Of a DNA stretch of 52,185 nucleotides, positions 19,264-26,755 are shown one piece after another. The DNA is from an uncultured Candidatus Thioglobus sp. (GTDB lineage: Bacteria; Pseudomonadota; Gammaproteobacteria; PS1; Pseudothioglobaceae), in contig GG729986.1 of the NCBI GenBank assembly GCA_000205985.2, forward strand, positions 1 to 52,185, written 5' to 3'. The notes beneath the pieces are model-generated. The model searched no databases and had not been told where the DNA came from. It saw nothing but the letters and a program-made list of their open reading frames with translations. Position numbers and translations under genes: made by a program. Numbering within the stretch: the stretch's first letter is position 1; the number at the start of each line of letters is the position of its first letter.

Positions 19264-19562
19264 TTATTTTCTCGATTATAATTTTGAACAACCTCATCTA
19301 ATTTTTCAAAATTATCAGTGATTGGAATAATGTATTCCTTCGAATCAACTTTCACAGGTAAAAATACAGTGCTTTGCTGTTCTTTTAAATCGTTTTCTGG
19401 CTCGCTGATTATGATTAAAGTAGAGTCTTGTTTTTCAACTACTTTGTTATCATTCAAATACCAATAGGTAATAGAAACAGCAAACAGCATAAATAAAATC
19501 CACCATTTTAAAATTCCCTTACTTTTCTTTTTTTGAGGGTAATAATTAATGCCTTCTATCAT
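19260..19562 (-). CDS. Single-pass membrane protein of unknown function
   Basis: 100 residues: a short Lys-rich cytoplasmic N-terminus ([10 protein letters not shown]), one transmembrane helix (residues about 18-36, [19 protein letters not shown]) and a 60-residue exported tail rich in acidic residues. It sits between rlmN and ispG, where gammaproteobacteria usually carry pilF and rodZ. It lacks the cytoplasmic helix-turn-helix of RodZ and the TPRs of PilF, so it is either a reduced relic at that locus or an unrelated protein. Overlaps both neighbours, so clearly in their operon. Confidence 0.7.
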   Translation of the reverse strand: MIEGINYYPQKKKSKGILKWWILFMLFAVSITYWYLNDNKVVEKQDSTLIIISEPENDLKEQQSTVFLPVKVDSKEYIIPITDNFEKLDEVVQNYNRENK

Positions 19563-20622
19563 TTTCAGTTCGCCTCGTTTTGTCTATTACTTTTCCTGCT
19601 AGTTGCCCGCAAGCGCCATCCACATCTTCACCACGAGTGCGTCTGGTCATTGTTCGAATTCCAGCTTGAAATAAAACATCTTGGAATTGCTTAATTGTAA
19701 ACGCTTTTGAAGTTTTGTACTGAGTTTTTGGAAAGGGATTAAAAGGAATCAAGTTAACTTTAGCTGAGATCCCTCGCAATAATTTTGCTAATTTTTTAGC
19801 GTGCTCCATCGTATCATTAACCCCGTCCAGCATTACGTATTCAAATAAAATATGACGCTCTTGTGTGCCTGAAGTTAGGTAGTTTTTACAAGCGGCCATC
19901 AGCTCCTCAATGGGATATTTTTGATTGATTGGAACCAATTCATCCCTTAGCTCATCATCGGGTGCGTGCAACGAAATGGCCAAACTAACTGGGGTAGTCT
20001 GCGCCATGCGATACAAAGCTGGAACAACTCCAGAAGTCGATATAGTCACCTTGCGTCTAGACAAACCAAATGCTAAATCATCGAGCAGTAAATCACAGGC
20101 ACTGTAAACCGATTTTTCATTAAGTAATGGCTCGCCCATGCCCATGAACACAACGTTGGAAATTTTCTTATTCTCATGACTTAAGTGCTCATTAGCAATG
20201 ATGATTTGAGCAATGATTTCAGCCGTGGTTAAATTACGATTAAAACCCTGCATTCCTGTCGAACAAAAAGTGCAGGCTAAAGAGCAACCCACTTGGGAAG
20301 ATATGCACAGCGTTCCTCGATCTTTCTCGGGGATGTAGACCATCTCAATATGATTATCAGAGCCTAAATCAATCAGCCATTTGATCAGCCCGTCTGAAGC
20401 AAAATTTTGACTGCTTATCTTAGGTAACTCCAATGTAGCAACCTGCAGTAATTTTTGCCTTAGTTCTTTACTCAGATTAAGCATTTGATTAAAATCAAAT
20501 TCATGTTGGTGGTAAATCCATTTCATGAATTGCTTGGTGCGATAAGGCTTTTCTCCCAATTTAGAGAAAAAAGTATCCAGCTCAGATTGAGACAGACCAA
20601 ATAAATTTTGTTTGTTTTGCAT
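19546..20622 (-). CDS. rlmN: 23S rRNA/tRNA adenine-C2 methyltransferase RlmN
   Basis: Radical SAM enzyme methylating A2503 of 23S rRNA and A37 of some tRNAs. The CxxxCxxC motif is in GCSLACTFCSTGMQGFNR, the SAM segment in NVVFMGMGEPLLN, and the late catalytic Cys in TRRTRGEDVDGACGQL. About 358 residues, normal. I chose the ATG at 20622 (MQNKQNLFG): a more upstream ATG at 20640 would lie inside the ndk terminator hairpin. It is the first gene of the rlmN-ispG operon. No Shine-Dalgarno is seen. Confidence 0.95.
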   Translation of the reverse strand: MQNKQNLFGLSQSELDTFFSKLGEKPYRTKQFMKWIYHQHEFDFNQMLNLSKELRQKLLQVATLELPKISSQNFASDGLIKWLIDLGSDNHIEMVYIPEKDRGTLCISSQVGCSLACTFCSTGMQGFNRNLTTAEIIAQIIIANEHLSHENKKISNVVFMGMGEPLLNEKSVYSACDLLLDDLAFGLSRRKVTISTSGVVPALYRMAQTTPVSLAISLHAPDDELRDELVPINQKYPIEELMAACKNYLTSGTQERHILFEYVMLDGVNDTMEHAKKLAKLLRGISAKVNLIPFNPFPKTQYKTSKAFTIKQFQDVLFQAGIRTMTRRTRGEDVDGACGQLAGKVIDKTRRTENDRRH

Positions 20623-20628
20623 TAATAA

Positions 20629-20661
20629 AAAAAATAGCACAGGCTAGCCGTGCTATTTTTT
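20629..20661 (-). terminator. Terminator of ndk
   Basis: Arms AAAAATAGCAC (20630-20640) and GTGCTATTTTT (20650-20660) enclose a GGCTAGCC loop region; a U run follows on the minus strand. It lies 20 nt after the ndk stop and 7 nt before the rlmN start. Confidence 0.8.
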
Positions 20662-20679
20662 AATATTTATTGGTAAAAA

Positions 20680-21105
20680 TTAACGAGTTCTTGGACAAAC
20701 GCCGTCTTTACCAAAAAAGTATTCAATTTCAATGGCAGCATTCTCAGCTGAATCAGAACCGTGCACAGCATTCTCATCCAATGAATTCGCAAAATCTGCA
20801 CGAATAGTACCTGCATCAGCTTCTTTAGGGTTGGTTGCACCCATGATTTCACGATGCTTAGCGACTGCGTTGTCCCCTTCTAAAACCTGAACCATCACTG
20901 GGCCAGAAGTCATGAATTCAACCAAGTCATTGTAAAAAGGACGATCCTTATGAACAGCGTAAAAACCACCTGCTAAATCAGAATCTAAATGCAGCATCTT
21001 TGCAGCAACAATTTTAAAACCTGCACTCTCAAAACGAGAATAAATTTGGCCAATGACATTTTTTGCTACTGCATCTGGCTTAATAATTGATAAAGTACGT
21101 TCCAT
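20680..21105 (-). CDS. ndk: Nucleoside diphosphate kinase
   Basis: Transfers the gamma phosphate between nucleoside triphosphates and diphosphates in the cytoplasm. The catalytic His is in [12 protein letters not shown] (about 115), with [15 protein letters not shown] at the N-terminus and the nucleotide-binding [17 protein letters not shown]. Length 141 is standard. A good Shine-Dalgarno (CGGAGATAT) precedes the ATG. It is a single gene between the hupB terminator and its own terminator. Confidence 0.97.
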   Translation of the reverse strand: MERTLSIIKPDAVAKNVIGQIYSRFESAGFKIVAAKMLHLDSDLAGGFYAVHKDRPFYNDLVEFMTSGPVMVQVLEGDNAVAKHREIMGATNPKEADAGTIRADFANSLDENAVHGSDSAENAAIEIEYFFGKDGVCPRTR

Positions 21106-21154
21106 GGATATCTCCGCTAAATAATAAAGCGACTATTTTACCAAAATATGGGCA

Positions 21155-21180
21155 ATAAAAAAGCACCCTAAGGTGCTTTT
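21155..21180 (-). terminator. Terminator of hupB
   Basis: AAAAGCACC (21159-21167) pairs with GGTGCTTTT (21172-21180) around a 4-nt loop; six U residues follow on the minus strand. It is 24 nt past the hupB stop. Confidence 0.85.
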
Positions 21181-21203
21181 AACAAAAACCTTGTTAGTTC
21201 TGT

Positions 21204-21476
21204 TTAATTAACCGCTTCTTTTAAAGCTTTACCTGCTTTAAATGCTGCTACTTTAGAAGCTTTAATCTGAATAGTGGCACCAGTTTGTGGGTTACGACCT
21301 GTGCGAGCTGCGCGATCTCTAACCACAAAACTACCAAAACCTGTAATTTGCACACCGTCGCCTTTTGCCATAGCGCTAGTAATTGCACCTGTTGTTGCGT
21401 TAAGTGCACGACCTGCGTCTGCCTTTGAAAGGCCTGATGTTGATGCAATTGCATCGATTAATTCTGATTTGTTCAT
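21204..21476 (-). CDS. hupB: DNA-binding protein HU
   Basis: A 90-residue histone-like nucleoid protein. [11 protein letters not shown] with [14 protein letters not shown], the beta-arm segment [21 protein letters not shown] and [19 protein letters not shown] are diagnostic of HU rather than IHF. It dimerises and bends DNA without strict sequence choice. A strong Shine-Dalgarno (AGGGGAGA) precedes the ATG. A TATAAT box 125-130 nt upstream gives a long leader with a stable hairpin, described separately. Confidence 0.95.
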   Translation of the reverse strand: MNKSELIDAIASTSGLSKADAGRALNATTGAITSAMAKGDGVQITGFGSFVVRDRAARTGRNPQTGATIQIKASKVAAFKAGKALKEAVN

Positions 21477-21516
21477 TTTTTCTCCCCTGAAAAGTAAGTA
21501 ATTTTATTAAAACTAG

Positions 21517-21587
21517 ATGTTAGAGATTAGCTATTAAGGAGGTAAGAGAATGAAAAAGTAACTATCATTGTTGCTAACCCCCAACAT
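21517..21587 (-). promoter_or_regulatory. Structured 5' leader hairpin of hupB
   Basis: On the minus strand the segment at 21587-21573 pairs with that at 21531-21517 over all 15 positions, three of them G-U. The same three positions would be A-C mismatches in a plus-strand RNA, which points to the hupB strand. The 41-nt loop contains ACCUCCUUA (21543-21535), identical to the anti-Shine-Dalgarno end of 16S rRNA, and UUCUCUU, which can pair with the hupB ribosome binding site. A translational control element is inferred. Confidence 0.5.
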
Positions 21588-21599
21588 TTAGTACTCATA

Positions 21600-21605
21600 A
21601 TTATA
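21600..21605 (-). promoter_or_regulatory. -10 box (TATAAT) of hupB
   Basis: Consensus TATAAT on the minus strand, with a TTCTTT sequence 18 nt upstream as a weak -35. Transcription would start near 21593, giving a leader of about 117 nt that includes the hairpin. Confidence 0.5.
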
Positions 21606-21677
21606 AGGGGAAATTCTTTGTAAAAAGAACAAAATGCAAAAAAAAAAAAAACGATCCTAAAAGCTCTGTGTAACGGC

Positions 21678-22163
21678 TTATCGACTGCTTTCCTTAAGCG
21701 CTCTTTGTTTATCTCTTTGCCAGTCTCTGGCCTTAATATCTTGGCGTTTATCGTGGGATTTTTTACCCTTGGCAACACCAATCTCTAACTTTACCTTACC
21801 CCTTGTCCAATATAATTTGAGTGGCACAACCGTCGCCCCTTTTTGATTAATTTTATCTTTAATTCGATTGATCTCTAATCGGTTAAGGAGTAATTTTCTA
21901 GTGCGCGTTGGATCGGCGTTAACGTGTGTTGATGCACTTTTAAGTGGTGAGACATGTGCACCGAATAAAAACAGTTCGTTATTTTTTAAAATAACATAGC
22001 TTTCTTTAATATGCACTTTATTATCACGCAAACTTTTCACTTCCCAACCTTCTAAACTTAAGCCAGCTTCCAAGGTTTGTTCGATAAAATAGTCGTGTCT
22101 TGCTTTTTTATTAAGCGCGATCGTATTTGAACTTGTTTTTGATTTTTTAGATTTTTTACTCAT
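21678..22163 (-). CDS. smpB: SsrA-binding protein SmpB
   Basis: tmRNA partner in trans-translation, which frees stalled ribosomes. [31 protein letters not shown], in parts [14 protein letters not shown] and [13 protein letters not shown], and the basic C-terminal tail ([20 protein letters not shown]) are diagnostic. Length 161 matches the family. The start codon shares two bases with the start codon of the divergent ratA, so its promoter must lie within ratA. An in-frame stop two codons upstream excludes an earlier start. The tmRNA gene is not in the window. Confidence 0.96.
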   Translation of the reverse strand: MSKKSKKSKTSSNTIALNKKARHDYFIEQTLEAGLSLEGWEVKSLRDNKVHIKESYVILKNNELFLFGAHVSPLKSASTHVNADPTRTRKLLLNRLEINRIKDKINQKGATVVPLKLYWTRGKVKLEIGVAKGKKSHDKRQDIKARDWQRDKQRALKESSR

Positions 22164-22593
22164 GCATCATATTTCTAAAAGTGCCATTGTGCCTTATTCA
22201 ACTGAACAAATGTACCAATTGGTTAATCAAGTGGACGACTATCCAAACTTCCTTAACTGGTGCTCAAACGCCTCTATTTTAAAGCAAACTGACGACCAAA
22301 TTACAGCCTCGGTCAAGATTAATAAAGGCGCGTTTAACCAAAGCTTTACCACTATTAACACACTAACGCCCAATCAAAGAATTGATATGCAGCTCAAAGA
22401 CGGACCCTTTAAACATTTAAGCGGTGCTTGGATCTTTACTCATCTGAATGACAATGCTTGTAAAGTTGCTCTTGAACTTGAATTTAACTTCTCTTCAAAA
22501 TTATTGGATATAGCCATATCCCCTATTTTTACCTCAATTGCCAATTCTCAGCTTGATGCCTTTGTCTCTCGCGCTAAACAAATTTATAAATAA
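22162..22593 (+). CDS. ratA: RatA/PasT START-domain protein (Coq10-like)
   Basis: 143 residues with the START/polyketide-cyclase fold: [31 protein letters not shown], in parts [12 protein letters not shown] and [11 protein letters not shown], then a C-terminal helix [10 protein letters not shown]. coli RatA was described as blocking 50S-30S joining, but relatives (Coq10) bind ubiquinone, and the latter role is equally likely here. It is divergent from smpB, the conserved arrangement, with overlapping start codons and no visible Shine-Dalgarno. Its stop overlaps the rluE start (TAATG). Confidence 0.9.
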   Translation: MHHISKSAIVPYSTEQMYQLVNQVDDYPNFLNWCSNASILKQTDDQITASVKINKGAFNQSFTTINTLTPNQRIDMQLKDGPFKHLSGAWIFTHLNDNACKVALELEFNFSSKLLDIAISPIFTSIANSQLDAFVSRAKQIYK

Positions 22594-23117
22594 TGATTGT
22601 TCTGTTTAATAAGCCGTTTGGGGTATTGTGTCAATTTAGTGGCGAAGGCAAAACGCTGTCGGATTATATTGACATTAAAAACATCTATCCGGCAGGACGA
22701 CTCGATAAAGATTCAGAAGGATTAATAGTGCTAACGGATGATGGAAAATTACAACACCAAATCTCTCACCCAAAATTTGATAAAGAGAAAACCTATGTCG
22801 TGCAAGTTGAGGGCAGTATAACGGATAATGCCATTACTCAACTTTGCAGGGGTGTCGCGCTTAAAGATGGGATGACCAAACCAGCCAAGGCAAAAATTAT
22901 CACTAAACCCAGTTGGGTTTGGGACAGAATCCCGCCGATTCGAAAAAGACAAAATATTCCTACCTCATGGATAGAGTTGAGCATTACTGAGGGTAAAAAT
23001 CGGCAAGTCAGGCGTATGAGTGCACACGTAGGGTTTCCAACCTTGAGACTTATTCGCACTGAAATTGGCTCGTGGAGCCTGAAGCGGCTTCCACTTGGAA
23101 AATATGAATGCATTTAA
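22593..23117 (+). CDS. rluE: 23S rRNA pseudouridine synthase RluE
   Basis: 174 residues, RsuA/RluB/E/F class without an N-terminal S4 domain. Starts VLFNKPFGVLCQFS; catalytic motif AGRLDKDSEGLIVLTDDG with the nucleophilic Asp at about 38; RKRQNIPTSWIEL and EGKNRQVRRMSAHVGFPTLRLIR complete the family pattern. RluE makes pseudouridine at 23S position 2457 in E. coli. The start overlaps the ratA stop by one base and its end overlaps the DUF455 gene, so the three plus-strand genes are one unit. Confidence 0.93.
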   Translation: MIVLFNKPFGVLCQFSGEGKTLSDYIDIKNIYPAGRLDKDSEGLIVLTDDGKLQHQISHPKFDKEKTYVVQVEGSITDNAITQLCRGVALKDGMTKPAKAKIITKPSWVWDRIPPIRKRQNIPTSWIELSITEGKNRQVRRMSAHVGFPTLRLIRTEIGSWSLKRLPLGKYECI

Positions 23118-23892
23118 ACTGGCGCACAATGCGCTAATGAGTCGCTCTATTGATGAGAAAATCACCCTCACTAATGAACTGCAGCAACTAAAAGAAACTC
23201 ACCAGCTTAATTACCAATCACAACACTCAACTCAATCCATTCAAGATCCGGGACGACCGCAAAAACCCGATTTGGTTCGGTTTCAATCCGTACCTAAACG
23301 AGATGGATCGGATACTGGGTTAATTAAAACCATTCATGCTATTTGTCACATTGAATTTAACGCCATCAATTTAGCATTGGATGCAGTGTACCGATTCCAC
23401 GACATGCCGGATAAATTTTATCAAGATTGGATACAAGTGGCTTTTGAAGAAGCCAAACATTTCACTTTAATTAATAACTACCTATCTAACTTAGGTTATC
23501 ACTACGGAGATTTTGATGCCCACGATGGTCTATGGACCATGACTCATGACACTGATTATGACGTATTGGCCAGAATGGCGTTAGTGCCCAGAGTGTTAGA
23601 GGCCAGAGGTTTGGACGTTACCCCAAACATACAAAAAAAATTTCAACGCTCGAAATTTAAAAACATGGTGGAAATTTTAGATGTAATTTTTACCGATGAA
23701 ATAGGACATGTAAAAATTGGCAATCATTGGTTTCATTATCTTTGCCAACAAAGAGGTTTGGACTCTATGCAAACCTTTGATCGACTCGTCAAAAAACACA
23801 TTGGTGAAAAACTGCGTGGACCTTTTAACATCGAAGCACGAAAATTAGCAGATTTTTCAAACCAAGAACTTAAATATCTACAAGCTCTGTAG
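23104..23892 (+). CDS. DUF455 family ferritin-like protein
   Basis: About 262 residues. The helical bundle carries the di-metal pattern of ferritin-like proteins: ICHIEFNAINLALDA, VAFEEAKHFTLINNYL, RVLEARGLDVTP and IFTDEIGHVKIGNHWF supply the Glu and His ligands. DUF455 is known to fall in the ferritin-like superfamily and relates to MiaE-like hydroxylases, but its substrate is not established. ATG 23104 is chosen; a TTG 9 nt upstream is also in frame. It overlaps rluE by 14 nt. Confidence 0.85.
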   Translation: MNAFKLAHNALMSRSIDEKITLTNELQQLKETHQLNYQSQHSTQSIQDPGRPQKPDLVRFQSVPKRDGSDTGLIKTIHAICHIEFNAINLALDAVYRFHDMPDKFYQDWIQVAFEEAKHFTLINNYLSNLGYHYGDFDAHDGLWTMTHDTDYDVLARMALVPRVLEARGLDVTPNIQKKFQRSKFKNMVEILDVIFTDEIGHVKIGNHWFHYLCQQRGLDSMQTFDRLVKKHIGEKLRGPFNIEARKLADFSNQELKYLQAL

Positions 23893-23894
23893 TA

Positions 23895-24764
23895 TTATTT
23901 TAATCCACTCAGCCAAGTGTCAATTGTTTTAACCAGCACTTGAGAACTGCCATTTTCCTTGTAGTAATGATCTGCACCTTTAATGACCATCTGCGCATTC
24001 TTGGCATTAGCAGAAACATCCATCAAATCTTGCCTAGACTCTGAAAGTCGAACCACTCCTGGAAAATCATTCTCACCAAACACGTCCAACACTGGTGTCA
24101 ACATCTTATCAAGTGGAAAAGGTTTGATCAATTTTTGCTTGTAATCCGTTGCACCCATGCCTACGCCCACGTAGGCTGATATTTTAGAATCACCGTATTT
24201 ATCAATGTAACTCATCGACATGTGCGCACCGCAACCATGGCCAATTAAAATAATATTATCAACCCCACGTTGTTTGTAAAAATCAATTGCCGCTTCAATG
24301 CGCTCATGTGCATAAGGAAAAATCGGCACGTAATCGTAATATTTTGCTTTTTTGTCCAATACCGGCATTTGTACTGATAATGTATGCCAGCCTTTTTCCG
24401 CTAAACCAACCCTAAGTGGTTTAATGGTGCTTGACCAATTGGCATGATATCCACGAGAATGTAGAAGGACAACCCCGCCTTTAGGTGTATCGGCATCCGC
24501 TTCCATGAAAATACTAAATACTTCCCTGTCTTTTGATAATGGCAAAAATTCAACGTCACCATCCATCACAGATTCTTCAATCTCCCCCACCATACGGTCT
24601 TCTCTATCGAAATCGGGCTCTACTCCAATGAACTCGTTAAAAGAACGACGTAAACTATTAGGATCAAAATCACCAAAATTCGGCAATTCAGGCAAACCAA
24701 AAGGCAGCGCTAAAGAGGCTTGTGAAAACAACAAACCCATTATTAATATTAATCTACTCAACAT
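23895..24764 (-). CDS. DUF3530-type exported alpha/beta hydrolase-fold protein
   Basis: 289 residues. Signal peptide (MLSRLILIMGLLFSQASLA), then an alpha/beta hydrolase fold: VVLLHSRGYHANW (about 98-110) as oxyanion strand, nucleophile-elbow position IGHGCGAHMS (174-183), acid-strand VFGENDFPGV (228-237) and KGADHYY (262-268) as the His strand. At the elbow Ser is replaced by Gly, with Cys one position later, a pattern of the DUF3530 family that puts esterase activity in doubt. It is the last gene of the exported cluster and overlaps the Sel1 gene by 11 nt. Confidence 0.8.
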   Translation of the reverse strand: MLSRLILIMGLLFSQASLALPFGLPELPNFGDFDPNSLRRSFNEFIGVEPDFDREDRMVGEIEESVMDGDVEFLPLSKDREVFSIFMEADADTPKGGVVLLHSRGYHANWSSTIKPLRVGLAEKGWHTLSVQMPVLDKKAKYYDYVPIFPYAHERIEAAIDFYKQRGVDNIILIGHGCGAHMSMSYIDKYGDSKISAYVGVGMGATDYKQKLIKPFPLDKMLTPVLDVFGENDFPGVVRLSESRQDLMDVSANAKNAQMVIKGADHYYKENGSSQVLVKTIDTWLSGLK

Positions 24765-25296
24765 ATTCTCTCCTCAATTTATCCAGCGCCACTTGTGCAT
24801 CTGGATGGCCATTATTTTTCGCTCTAGTGAACCAAAAATAAGCGTGTTTAATGTCGGACTGTTCTAAGAACAACGATGCTAAATTAAACTGTGCGTATTC
24901 ATCTTCTTGATTAGCCGCTTTAAACCACCAATCATACGCCTTTTCTGTGTCTTTCTCCACCCCTGTGCCTCGATAATATAGCATGGCTAACTCGCTTTGA
25001 GCATAAGCAAGGCCTTGTTTCGCTGATTTTTCAAACCAAAAAAATGCTTTTTTCTCATCTTTAGGAGCGCCCAAAGCATGTAAATAGCTCAAGCCAATGT
25101 TGTTTTGCGCTGCTGCATGTCCTGCATCTGCTGCTTTTATCATCCATTTAAAGGCATCTGCATTACGACCTCTCTGTGAATAATCATAGCCAATCTTGTA
25201 CCAAGTATCGCTACGCTCATCAGCAGTAGCACTCAAATTTATTGTAAAAAAAAGGGATGCTATTAACACCCCTTTTATAACACTAATGTTTATCAA
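24754..25296 (-). CDS. Exported Sel1-repeat protein
   Basis: 180 residues: a signal peptide (residues 1-26, GVLIASLFFTINLSATA) and then four Sel1-type repeats of about 36 residues, for example AAQNNIGLSYLHALGAPKDE, YAQSELAMLYYRGTGVEKDT and YAQFNLASLFLEQSDIKHAY. Sel1 repeats form an alpha solenoid for protein contacts, so a periplasmic adaptor role is likely, partner unknown. It begins one base after the stop of rhodanese A and overlaps the DUF3530 gene, so the three are translationally linked. Confidence 0.85.
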   Translation of the reverse strand: MINISVIKGVLIASLFFTINLSATADERSDTWYKIGYDYSQRGRNADAFKWMIKAADAGHAAAQNNIGLSYLHALGAPKDEKKAFFWFEKSAKQGLAYAQSELAMLYYRGTGVEKDTEKAYDWWFKAANQEDEYAQFNLASLFLEQSDIKHAYFWFTRAKNNGHPDAQVALDKLRREYVE

Positions 25297-25297
25297 T

Positions 25298-25981
25298 TTA
25301 CTTTGTTGTTAAACCTAGTGATTTCCAAGCATTCATACCACCACGGTAGTATTTGATTTTATGCTCAGGGTAACCGATTGCTAACAATGCTCTGATTGAA
25401 GCTGGTGATTGACCACACCATGCACCATTACAGAAATTATAAATCGTCTTAGCATTACCAAAACCTAGTATGCCGTCTAAATCTTTAACACCGAATTTAT
25501 CAGTTAAGATTTCAACAACTGCCATTGGATCTTTAGCTAACGCCTTAGAATTCAACTTAGTAAATGGAACGTTGATTGCGTGTGGGATTGTGCCTTTCTT
25601 AACCCAACCCGGAGTACGTGCATCAACTACTAATAGTGTTTTATCGCCATTAGCAACATCACGTGCAGCATGGATCATATCAAGCTCTGTTACCATGTCA
25701 ACCTGTGAAGGTGCAAATGGATTGGTTGCATTGATACAGAACGGAGGACAAGGACGTGAAGTCTTTGCAAACGCAGGATCAATGGTATTTTTGTTGTCTG
25801 CATTACGTGAAATGCCTGCAACTTCTAAAACACCTTTAACAATTCCAACTGGCTTGCCTGCTTTTACTGCTGGCGCAGATGAAGTGTTATTCCAGTTAAA
25901 ACTAGAGTTTTGAAACGTTGCTGCTTGAGAACCTAAAGCAAACGTAGAAGCAACTGCTAATACAAATAATTTAATTTTCAT
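25298..25981 (-). CDS. Periplasmic rhodanese-like protein A
   Basis: 227 residues with a signal peptide (residues 1-20, cleavage after SQA). The rhodanese domain spans about 95-225: VVDARTPGWVKKGTIPHAINVPF, in parts LLVVDARTPGWVKKG and IPHAINVPF, an active loop CNGAWCGQSP (184-193) and YYRGGMNAWKSLG. A second cysteine pair, CPPFC (78-82), precedes the domain. The loop is longer than the usual CRxGxR and has two Cys. It may transfer sulfane sulfur in the periplasm; donor and acceptor are unknown. Differs from copy B by an extra 20-residue Asn/Ser-rich segment after the signal peptide. Shine-Dalgarno AGGAG present, directly after a terminator-like hairpin. Confidence 0.9.
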   Translation of the reverse strand: MKIKLFVLAVASTFALGSQAATFQNSSFNWNNTSSAPAVKAGKPVGIVKGVLEVAGISRNADNKNTIDPAFAKTSRPCPPFCINATNPFAPSQVDMVTELDMIHAARDVANGDKTLLVVDARTPGWVKKGTIPHAINVPFTKLNSKALAKDPMAVVEILTDKFGVKDLDGILGFGNAKTIYNFCNGAWCGQSPASIRALLAIGYPEHKIKYYRGGMNAWKSLGLTTK

Positions 25982-25996
25982 AATAATCTCCTAGAT

Positions 25997-26026
25997 AAAA
26001 AAGCACTTAACTAGTAAGTGCTTTTT
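25997..26026 (-). terminator. Terminator-like hairpin between rhodanese B and A
   Basis: AAAAGCACTTA pairs with TAAGTGCTTTT (25999-26009 with 26015-26025) around a 5-nt loop, with six U residues on the minus strand. It is 10 nt after the rhodanese B stop, and its U run ends 5 nt before the AGGAG of rhodanese A, so copy A is expressed by read-through or by its own promoter overlapping the hairpin. Confidence 0.75.
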
Positions 26027-26035
26027 ATGAATCAA

Positions 26036-26662
26036 TTACTTAGTTGTTAAGCCTAAAGATTTCCAAGCGTTCATACCACCACGGTAGTATTTGATCTTGC
26101 TTTCAGGGTAACCGATTGCTAACAATGCTCTGATTGAAGCTGGTGATTGACCACACCATGCACCATTACAGAAATTATAAATCGTCTTAGCATTACCAAA
26201 ACCTAGTATGCCGTCTAAATCTTTAACACCGAATTTATCAGTTAAGATTTCAACAACTGCCATTGGATCTTTAGCTAACGCCTTAGAATTCAACTTAGTA
26301 AATGGAACGTTGATTGCGTGTGGGATTGTGCCTTTCTTAACCCAACCCGGAGTACGTGCATCAACCACGAGTACCGATGTGTCACCATTGGCTGAATCAC
26401 GCGCAGCATGGATAACATCTAACTCTGTTACTGTTTCAACTTTTGCAGGTGCAAATGGATTGGTTGCATTGATACAGAACGGAGGACAAGGACGTGAAGT
26501 CTTTGCGAACGCAGGATCAATGGTTGCTTTGTTATCTTGATTACGAGAAATACCCGCAACTTCCATAACGCCTTTAACGATACCAACTGGCTTAGCCGTT
26601 ACAGCCGTTGATGCTAAGAATGCTACTGTTGCAGCACTTACTACTAATGTTTGAAGTTTCAT
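26036..26662 (-). CDS. Periplasmic rhodanese-like protein B
   Basis: 208 residues, tandem paralogue of protein A. Signal peptide residues 1-23 (cleavage after VTA), CPPFC at 59-63, active loop CNGAWCGQSP at 165-174, and a C-terminus almost identical to A. The two genes share a 262-bp tract with no difference (25366-25627 and 26104-26365), while the signal peptides and the segment around residues 72-100 have diverged, as expected for gene conversion between old duplicates. A strong Shine-Dalgarno (AGGAGAG) follows a terminator-like hairpin. Confidence 0.9.
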   Translation of the reverse strand: MKLQTLVVSAATVAFLASTAVTAKPVGIVKGVMEVAGISRNQDNKATIDPAFAKTSRPCPPFCINATNPFAPAKVETVTELDVIHAARDSANGDTSVLVVDARTPGWVKKGTIPHAINVPFTKLNSKALAKDPMAVVEILTDKFGVKDLDGILGFGNAKTIYNFCNGAWCGQSPASIRALLAIGYPESKIKYYRGGMNAWKSLGLTTK

Positions 26663-26682
26663 ACTTCTCTCCTCTTATATAT

Positions 26683-26706
26683 AAAAAAATGACTCATCAT
26701 TGAGTC
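26683..26706 (-). terminator. Terminator-like hairpin before rhodanese B
   Basis: GACTCA (26691-26696) pairs with TGAGTC (26701-26706) around a 4-nt loop, with seven U residues on the minus strand. It lies 50 nt after the small Cys-containing gene and about 20 nt before the rhodanese B start, directly ahead of its ribosome binding site. A run of nine C residues (26718-26726) lies just upstream. Confidence 0.65.
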
Positions 26707-26755
26707 TTTATTCATAGCCCCCCCCCAAGTAGACAGAGACCAAAAATTCTTGTTG

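Noticed and set aside
20623-20640. Upstream ATG for rlmN giving an MLFFLL N-terminus
   Set aside because: It lies within the ndk terminator hairpin and its U tract.
21477-21677. A tmRNA gene next to smpB
   Set aside because: The gap is only 200 bp, with no tRNA-like ends and no tag-peptide frame; the hupB leader explains its structure better.
26208-26540. Plus-strand open frames opposite both rhodanese genes, similar to each other
   Set aside because: They are antisense shadows of the duplicated rhodanese genes; their similarity follows from the gene conversion tract.
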